From Hyphodiscus hymeniophilus (lineage: Eukaryota > Ascomycota > Leotiomycetes > Helotiales > Hyphodiscaceae): DNA of 64,000 bases. The stretch is taken from positions 1,761,938 through 1,825,937 of the forward strand of contig VNKQ01000010.1 in NCBI GenBank assembly GCA_016508695.1, given 5' to 3'. Of the stretch, positions 57,781 to 64,000 are shown piece after piece. The first letter of the stretch is position 1; the number at the start of each line of letters is the position of its first letter. Under the pieces are notes generated by a model, which saw only the letters and a program-made list of their open reading frames with translations, ran no database searches and was not told where the DNA came from. The position numbers and the translations under genes are program-made.

Positions 57781-58340
57781 TTACCAGGGTATGTAGTCTT
57801 CTGCAGGATGACTGAAGAGCGGAAACATGCATTTCCTAATGTCTCGGTGTCTCCAAAATTCCAAGGGTTGATCAACCATGCTTGGAGCCCATACGATGTT
57901 CATGTCAGCGTCAAAATTATCATATGTCGCAAGTAATCGATGCATTGGTTGATGTAGTGCATTTAATGTCGATTGGCCGCACTAACAATATCCTCATTGG
58001 TAGAAAGTTCGCACTCGTTATGAACTAGTTTCCAGAACTCTATGCGTATCATATACTTCCAGCAGCATCAGAAACGTCCTTCTACGACGTTTTCGATAGA
58101 TATAGACAATTGAGCAGGGAGCTTACAAGACAGTGGTATTGGTCCTTTATAGCAATACCGTAAACTTTTCTTCCACTCCCATCTTTTGCTGGTAATCTAG
58201 GCGGTAAATTGTACTTTTCAGGGTTCGGGATATATACCAGCCCATCTTGAAGTGGGATCGGAGAGTCCCATATTGCGTCAGTTGCGAGTGACGGAGGGTT
58301 CTCGTATTCGGGACGCGGAATGATTACACTGTTTCTCAGA
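57781..58340 (-). pseudogene. UstYa-like (DUF3328) oxidase remnant
   Basis: The minus strand holds pieces in the order of a UstYa-family protein. An extracytosolic region (IIPRPEYENPPS, KDGSGRKVYGIA) leads to the first motif KDQYHCL. A GTAAGC-donor intron from 58126 is followed by FWKLVHNECELSTNEDIV and the second motif HYINQCIDYLRHM. Members use paired HxxHC motifs; here the second His of both is altered or displaced. TAA at 57963-57965 interrupts just before the second motif, and the frame shifts by one base right after it. UstYa proteins oxidise RiPP or other peptides in fungal clusters. This copy looks dead. The 5' end is not found. Confidence 0.55.
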
Positions 58341-61062
58341 GGGACTGTTCGACTAGCGGATGGTCAATTGGTGTGAACAGATAATATCGTTAACACCTCA
58401 TAGGAGTGACATTCCTTGGGGGACGAACTTGTTCGTAGTAGGAATGAAGTGCCACATATTCGGCCCGGTCTTCCGATTGAGAAAGTACGTAATGTGTAAT
58501 GTAGCACTCAGGCACAAAGGAGAGATGGCACTGTCCATGTCAAGCGGTGCAGAGACTGACTGACCAAGTATTTCCCTATATTCTGATTCTCTTCGTCAAC
58601 GGGGACTTCTCAAGTTTCTCGGCGAGTAAATCGGTATCTAGATTGGCACGTCGAGATGTTTTATCATTGTGATTCCAATATCGAGCAACTAATTCAGATG
58701 TTTGAATCATTTCTACACTGGGAATGCTCTGTTGAATCTGTATTCCAATGTTCAGAAAGTGAAGTTTGAACGACCACGGTATTGAGAACTGAAATATTGA
58801 AACGTGGGCATACCCTTCTATCCGAGTTGGTTCCCTTTCATCCTCGTATTTCGTCACCGACTTAGCATGCCATCAAAAGAATACTTATTCCGGAGTTTCT
58901 GTCGGATCATCGAACCTAAACTCAATAAGTAATTACTGGACTGCAGCAGGCTATATGCGCAGCGCCGCGATGAAGCATTGTGATTGTTGCAGCTGATTTA
59001 ATCATCCTTAGCTGGTCCTGACTTAAGTGCATAACGGGGTGCATCCATTCAAGGGGTGCATATACGAGCAACGTTCGGACTAAAATTGAAGATGACTTTG
59101 TGTGTGGACCCACTCAGGTCAAGTAAGCAGGAATCCGGAGTGTGTTTCAAAGTGCCAGCAATGGCTCGATCTGGCTTGCCTTTCATTCTGCATCTCCTTG
59201 CTGGACTGGACCACTGCTTCGACTCTCTCGAGGCAACATTTACGACAGTATCTGTTGGAACCCACGTGATGTATCTAGCCCAATTAGGTAGTCATTGACC
59301 GCGACCGCAGTACCTTAAGTTCTGCGGTTCCCACACTTGAGAGAATCAGACACCATCACCACCTATTACTGTACCACAGATTCGCCTAGAAAGCGAAGGC
59401 ACGGTAATAACAGTTGATGGAGCGACAGTATCATCGTGAGATTATAGTCGTGCTAGGAATCAACGCAAGGACGGCTGCTCCCACGAGGCTATCCGTTGTC
59501 ACCTCTTTGCTTCTGTCAAGATGGCCCAGATGCTTGTGTCGAAACGCACTAATCTTGCTGCGAACTCGGAGAGGCTGCGCATATTCCATCAAGCACCTCT
59601 CCTTCATGAGCAGCTATTTTTAGGATAATCATAGGTTCATGCGCCGCGTCATCAAGGCGTCTCAGTTTACGGGGTTTACAAGGCAAGATACATTGGTTAG
59701 TTCGACACTTAACAATCTTGACCAGGTACGCAATCAGTTGTCGGATCCTGCTGCGTTGATTTCAAGTCTCCTAGAAACTCGAAGTAGAACCAGTAGTAGT
59801 ACCTCCGCCATTTGAGATTTGGACTTTTATTTGAGAGACCAAAGAGTATATATCTTTCTGGGCGAGCTTACGCCCTTGGGCATTGCCCATAACTCATTCT
59901 GATGCTTCAAATGGAACCTTAGACTACCCATTACTCTAATAAGGACTCCCATTTTAGCGACACGTTCAGTACTAATAAACATCCTTGTAGACCCTCTCCT
60001 TTATCTTAGAGTAATAGCCTGCGGCAACACCAGAATCTTTAAGCCCAATAAGCTCTCGCCTTATATGTCTACCCTGCTCGCAGCTCTATTTTCAAAACAT
60101 CTGCACTCCAATCCGAATCAATATCGTAGACACTGAGATGGCATGCCCGGATCTTTGATAATTGGGGTTTCTCATGATAATCGCAGTAAACGACTTTGTC
60201 TATGGTCGTATCGAGGAAAGCTGGAAGACGCACGCAGGTCTAGGTACAGAATCCTGACGCGTTTCATGATTTCCACCGCTGACGGCGGAACCCGGAAGTG
60301 CTTATAGTAAGTACTTACCAGAGGAACTTCAATGCTCTTACCGAAGGATGAGTAAGGGGAATAAGCCATTTAAAGATTTAGTGCTGAGTAGATGTCTCCA
60401 CAATAACCATGGAGCATTAGACTTTGATTTATAAAAAAGGTATATCACTTGCGATGGCAGTTCGGAGAAGCTGCAGGTACTATCGATGAAACTGTACACA
60501 TCAGCACAGGGATCTCACAGCATGTCGATCAGCAATGTTATAACAGGCTCTTGCTTATTGGCTAATGTCCCTAGCTCTGCCCTGAAGATGATGGCTTTGG
60601 TGATGATCTCTACTATTGTAGGTCAATGCTAATCAACTGTGGCAAACTCTGAGTCGGTACGCAAGTGTAGGCTTAGCATCCACAATGAGAAGGGTAGTGC
60701 AATAGTGCTTATGCTGTGTTATAATATTCAGCACTCTTGAAAACTGGCAAAACCATAGACTAGTACGTAGCATAAGCTAACCTTTGGGAAGGATTTGGCA
60801 TACCATAAGGACAGGGGATGGGTTTGAGCAATTGCTTCATTAGATCATGGGGGAAGACAGGGCTGGCGAAAGGACTCAAATATAACTCATTATTATCTTC
60901 ACTACTTTGTATCTATAAGAAAGGCTCTTACCCGTCCGTTCCTAAACGGTTTTCATCATCAAAGCAAACAGCTACTTCTAACTTTTCAGCAATCTATTAT
61001 CCTCTTCAACACATTTTCGCTTCTACAACAGATCAAATCCATACTCTCACTTGTTGCTCAAT
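58341..61062. other. Gene-poor subtelomeric interval
   Basis: About 2.7 kb with only short frames (60-95 codons) on both strands, none with a domain I recognise. The minus frame at 58576-58857 lies 5' of the UstYa remnant and could be its lost N-terminus, but I cannot show it. The minus frame 60172-60369 starts with ATG and has an internal GTAAGT-donor-like site, so a small spliced gene there is possible but unsupported. No RNA gene or clear transposon ends were seen. Confidence 0.35.
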
Positions 61063-61456
61063 ATGCTTATTACTCCTTTTGCCATTTTCCTGGGTATCAT
61101 AGGGGTAAGGGTTGTTGCTCTTCCTCAAGCTGGCACGGGAGGCAGCTCTGGAACCTTGGTATAATCTCCCTCATCGATTTTGTATTAATTTTTCTTGCTT
61201 ATAGACCTTAGGTTGGTGTATGCACACTATGCGGCTGTATACTGGCATCAATTCTGATTATCTTGTAGACATGCGACTCCGACTTCCAAGCTTGTGCAGC
61301 TGGTGGCCGATCTGAGAGTTGTGATAACAAGGCAGGTTGAACGCATATTCAATGGTTGGAAAAACACTAATCAAACCATTATAGTGTACTGCTGACGGCA
61401 ATACGTGCACGATCCGGCTCGAGTTAGGTGAAGTTATAGAAGTGGACTGTTCCTAG
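61063..61456 (+). CDS. Small secreted cysteine-rich protein (effector-like candidate)
   Basis: Three short exons, each below 100 nt: 61063-61158, 61269-61331 and 61385-61456, predicting about 76 aa. The first exon encodes a signal peptide (MLITPFAIFLGIIGVRVVAL) with a probable cut near VALPQ, then a Gly/Ser linker. The rest contains six Cys, three in exon 2 (TCDSDFQACAAGG region) and three in exon 3 (CTADGNTC, VDCS). Intron 1 is GT...AG. Intron 2 needs a GC donor at 61332; using the GT donor at 61336 shifts phase and ends the protein three residues later. TATA-like ATATAACT lies about 180 bp upstream. No homologue is recognised; subtelomeric location and structure fit fungal effectors. Confidence 0.55.
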
Positions 61457-62470
61457 ACTAAGCAGTAACCGCACCCAAGGCTAAGATGAGTAGCTTGTGT
61501 GTTGGGTGGACTTGGTACACACGAACACAGGACATGGATTTGGTTGATTGCTCCATTATATGACAGGCATAAACAGTCCTGCCAAAAGGTCAAATTCAAC
61601 TTATCGTCATATAACTTATAGTTCAAATTCAATTTGCTTCTTTCTCTTCACCTGGCTTTCATAAATTGATTTAATCAAATGCTTGCAAGCAGTATTTTCC
61701 TCGCTGGATTTTGTTGGCACGTACACAGACTCTATGCACGATAATGTGCCCTGGTTGCGATTTTGAATCGAGAAGCCTGAAAACCTTGAAAAGCTTCTCA
61801 GCGTTAAACTTCTCCTCGTTGCAACGAAATACTCGGGCAATGGCACGTTGTGTGGCGTTCCCCGAGAAGCTCCGATGCACAGCCACTAAGGATCATGTCG
61901 TAAATCTACGGGTGTTGAGAACCTTCAAGGACTGGCGCTATATTGTAACAAGCCTCGCTACCTGGTGTTGGTCTCGTGGGCAATTAGGTTGGGTTGTCAG
62001 GGAAGCTGTCGTGGTCAAGGTGAGTATAACCTTTGTAGTTACTAAGTATGGTATGAAGATACTGTATTTGAGTTAAGCACGAAGCTTCTATTTACCTAGG
62101 AAACACTATTGCTTATATAGAACCTTCGTCCCTTATTGGACCTTTGAGGAACCCTTGGGTCCAGGACCGCTGAGGTCTTGGACCGTCGAGGTCCTTCGAG
62201 GTCCATCACGTGATCCCAAGTAGTACTCTGCTAACGTGATCTCTACTCGTGGTTCTCTTACAGCCTAGTTGTCGAGCCTCAGGCCACGAGCTGTCATGTG
62301 GTTTGTAACATATATGCATATGTGCAACTTTGGAGAGAGGCCCCCTCATGGACGCTATATTCATCAATAGTTTATGTGATAGCTGCCTGAGGCTACAGCC
62401 ATATTCCTAATTAATTTATTCTGGCCGATTTTTGCCTATATATCCGTATCACTTGACTTTTAATCGCAAA
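61457..62470. other. Subtelomeric interval without recognised genes
   Basis: Overlapping frames at 61616-61886 (minus) and 61711-62076 (plus) have no recognisable domain. The right part grades into the AT-rich block. A small GGACC/GGTCC repeat patch is listed separately. Confidence 0.35.
62137..62215. repeat. Short alternating GGACC/GAGGTCC repeats
   Basis: GGACC occurs three times and GAGGTC(C) three times within 79 bp, followed directly by the palindrome ATCACGTGAT. The arrangement is partly self-complementary. Confidence 0.6.
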
Positions 62471-62919
62471 TTCGTTTCTCTTAAACTTACTTACCTTATA
62501 ACTTAATAATTATAATTATAATTAATATTCTATAAACTATAAATTAAAGCTATAATATACTTTTTTAACCTGTCAAAAGAGTATACTTTAATATTAATAT
62601 TAAGTTACCTAAAAAGAAAAGAGGCACTTAGTATAATATTATATTAGATTTAGTTATAAATCCTCTTATAACGAAACGTATTAAAAAACCTACTAAAAAA
62701 AAGGCTAATTTAACTAAAAAGAATATTAAAAAATAAGTTAATAAGCTTATTAAAACAGTCGTTCTCAGGTTAGAGTTTAGCTATTATAAGTATATAAACT
62801 ATCTATACGCAAAAGGTAATAGTAGAATTAACCCTACGAAAATCTCTATAAGGCGGTAATAGAATCGACCTTATAAAACTATTACCGACCCTACTCACAT
62901 ATTATTATTCTTATTATAT

Positions 62920-63015
62920 AATATAGCTTAGAGGGGGGAAATTACGTCTAAATCTATGCCTTAAGTAATAGTAAAAGGTTTAAATAGATTTAGATATTCT
63001 CCTCTAAGCTATATT
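62920..63015. repeat. Imperfect inverted repeat (hairpin)
   Basis: Left arm 62920-62956 and right arm 62984-63015 are reverse complements over AATATAGCTTAGAGG / CCTCTAAGCTATATT and TCTAAATCTAT / ATAGATTTAGA, with a loop of about 27 bp. The arms are interrupted by a G-run of unequal length. Confidence 0.8.
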
Positions 63016-63036
63016 AAAAGTGTATCACGTGATTCT

Positions 63037-63176
63037 ACAATAGAACCTTATAATAGAGCCCTACGATATATTCTAGTTATATAATCTTACGATAAAGCCC
63101 TACGATATATTTTAGTTATATAATCTTATAATAGAGCCCTATAATATATTCTAGTCACATAATCCTACGGCCTAGT
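63037..63176. repeat. 39-bp tandem repeat, about 3.6 copies
   Basis: Copies start at 63037, 63076, 63115 and 63154 (partial), sharing the core AGCCCTACGATATATTCTA. Differences between copies are nearly all C/T or G/A. Confidence 0.85.
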
Positions 63177-63909
63177 AAGGAATATAAGCTTATAAAGCAA
63201 GCTTATTAAGCTTTTTATTTACGTGTCTTTTATTTTATATATTCTATTATACGTCCTTATTATACTAGTATAACAAGAGTATAGGCTTGTATCTTTATAT
63301 ATAAGTATAGAGTAGTCTATAACTATAGAGCCGAGTAAAGCGCAAAGATATTATAATACTTTATAGGAGGCTAGGTAGAAAAGAGAGAAGCAAGCGTTTA
63401 TTATACGATGCCTAAGATAAATAAAGAGTAATTAAGGTAAACTCTAATCTTATATATAAGATCTAAGTAATATAAAAAGTAATAATTAATATAAAAAGAC
63501 TATTACCCCTAGGGTATAAAATCTGGGTTTAGAATTATAAGCTACGACCTAAGACTTTACAAACTAACTCTATTCTAGTATCTATAGAGTCTTCGACTAT
63601 ATTACTACTAGCTTCTTCGTTAGACTAGACTCGCCCTAACTAATTTAATTTATTATTTGAGAATCTCGCGAATATAATACTCTCTCTTACCTCTTTACTA
63701 TTAGAGGTATAATCTTTTATTACGAGCCTAGTAAAGAATACGCAACTCTATTTACTAGCCGAAACTAGTTATATAATTAAACTTTAATCCTACTCGAGTC
63801 GTCCCAAAGGCAAATTAAGAGTACTAGTAAATAAAGGCTATATAGAGGATTTATTACGCGAATCCTAGCCTTAAGAAGAAAATCGCCCTAGTAGCTCTAA
63901 CAGTTATTC

Positions 63910-64000
63910 TTAGGGTTAGGGTTAGGGTTAGGGTTAGGGTTAGGGTTAGGGTTAGGGTTAGGGTTAGGGTTAGGGTTAGGGTTAGGGTTAGGGTTAGGGT
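63910..64000. repeat. Telomere, (TTAGGG)n
   Basis: Fifteen uninterrupted TTAGGG units run to the last base, G-rich strand reading 5' to 3' towards the window end, as at a true right chromosome end. The array may continue beyond the window. Confidence 0.99.

Larger units (their letters stand above)
62471..63909. repeat. AT-rich RIP-like subtelomeric block
   Basis: A sharp change to AT-rich sequence with no long frames. In six 60-base rows (starting 62641, 62701, 62761, 62821, 63061, 63541) I count CA 4, TG 0, CG 11. Loss of CpA/TpG with CpG retained and TpA in excess is the signature of repeat-induced point mutation. The ancestral element cannot be recognised. Confidence 0.85.

Noticed and set aside
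59780..60110. Possible transposase-like text on the minus strand
   Set aside because: Frames are short and interrupted; no DDE motif, terminal repeats or target-site duplication found.
1..64000. tRNA, rRNA, CRISPR arrays, bacterial insertion sequences
   Set aside because: None seen by eye; CRISPR and bacterial IS are not expected in a eukaryotic chromosome end. A tRNA scan would be decisive for small RNA genes.

Overview
The window is the right end of a chromosome from a filamentous ascomycete (Pezizomycotina). The last 91 bases are a perfect TTAGGG telomere array. Genes carry short introns (mostly 46-60 nt, GT...AG) and there are no bacterial-style operons. Families are typically fungal: purine permease of the UapA type, LaeA-like methyltransferase, many P450s, zinc-finger regulators, a UstYa-like protein. 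I place it no finer than Pezizomycotina. All gene models were spliced by hand from reading frames and splice sites.

Layout. (a) 0.7-12.3 kb is gene-dense and looks like core genome: an MFS sugar transporter, the SSU-processome gene SAS10/UTP3, a purine permease divergently paired with an amidohydrolase, a 2-oxoglutarate oxygenase, and the ER protein IRC22. (b) 12.9-20.4 kb holds two cytochrome P450s flanking a LaeA-like methyltransferase, then an FMN alpha-hydroxyacid oxidase/dehydrogenase. (c) 21-38 kb looks catabolic: TauD-type dioxygenase, thiamine-diphosphate decarboxylase, DAL5-type MFS carrier, C2H2 regulator, carboxymuconolactone-decarboxylase-like protein, 3-hydroxyisobutyrate-type dehydrogenase, metallo-beta-lactamase-fold hydrolase, zinc alcohol dehydrogenase. 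The FMN enzyme plus the ThDP enzyme could act in sequence on a 2-hydroxyacid, as in a mandelate-type route; this is inference from gene content.

(d) 39-58 kb is a set of tailoring/detoxification genes without a visible backbone enzyme: P450, epoxide-hydrolase-like gene, EthD protein, enoyl-reductase-like dehydrogenase, glyoxalase I, FAD monooxygenase, esterase, SDR, a hybrid C2H2-Zn2Cys6 regulator, MFS transporter and a UstYa-like remnant. Several are broken. The monooxygenase, regulator, transporter and UstYa remnant carry in-frame TAA/TAG codons in otherwise readable frames, as expected if CAA/CAG were converted by C-to-T change at CpA (RIP-like). The epoxide-hydrolase gene is broken by a 7-bp tandem duplication. 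An 8-bp minisatellite of about 33 copies sits between the monooxygenase and esterase genes.

(e) 58-64 kb is gene-poor subtelomere. It contains one good find, a three-exon gene for a small secreted cysteine-rich protein at about 61.1-61.5 kb. Then comes an AT-rich block (about 62.47-63.9 kb) almost devoid of CpA/TpG but retaining CpG, the hallmark of repeat-induced point mutation. Inside it are a long imperfect inverted repeat and a 39-bp tandem repeat whose copies differ almost only by transitions. The telomere follows directly.
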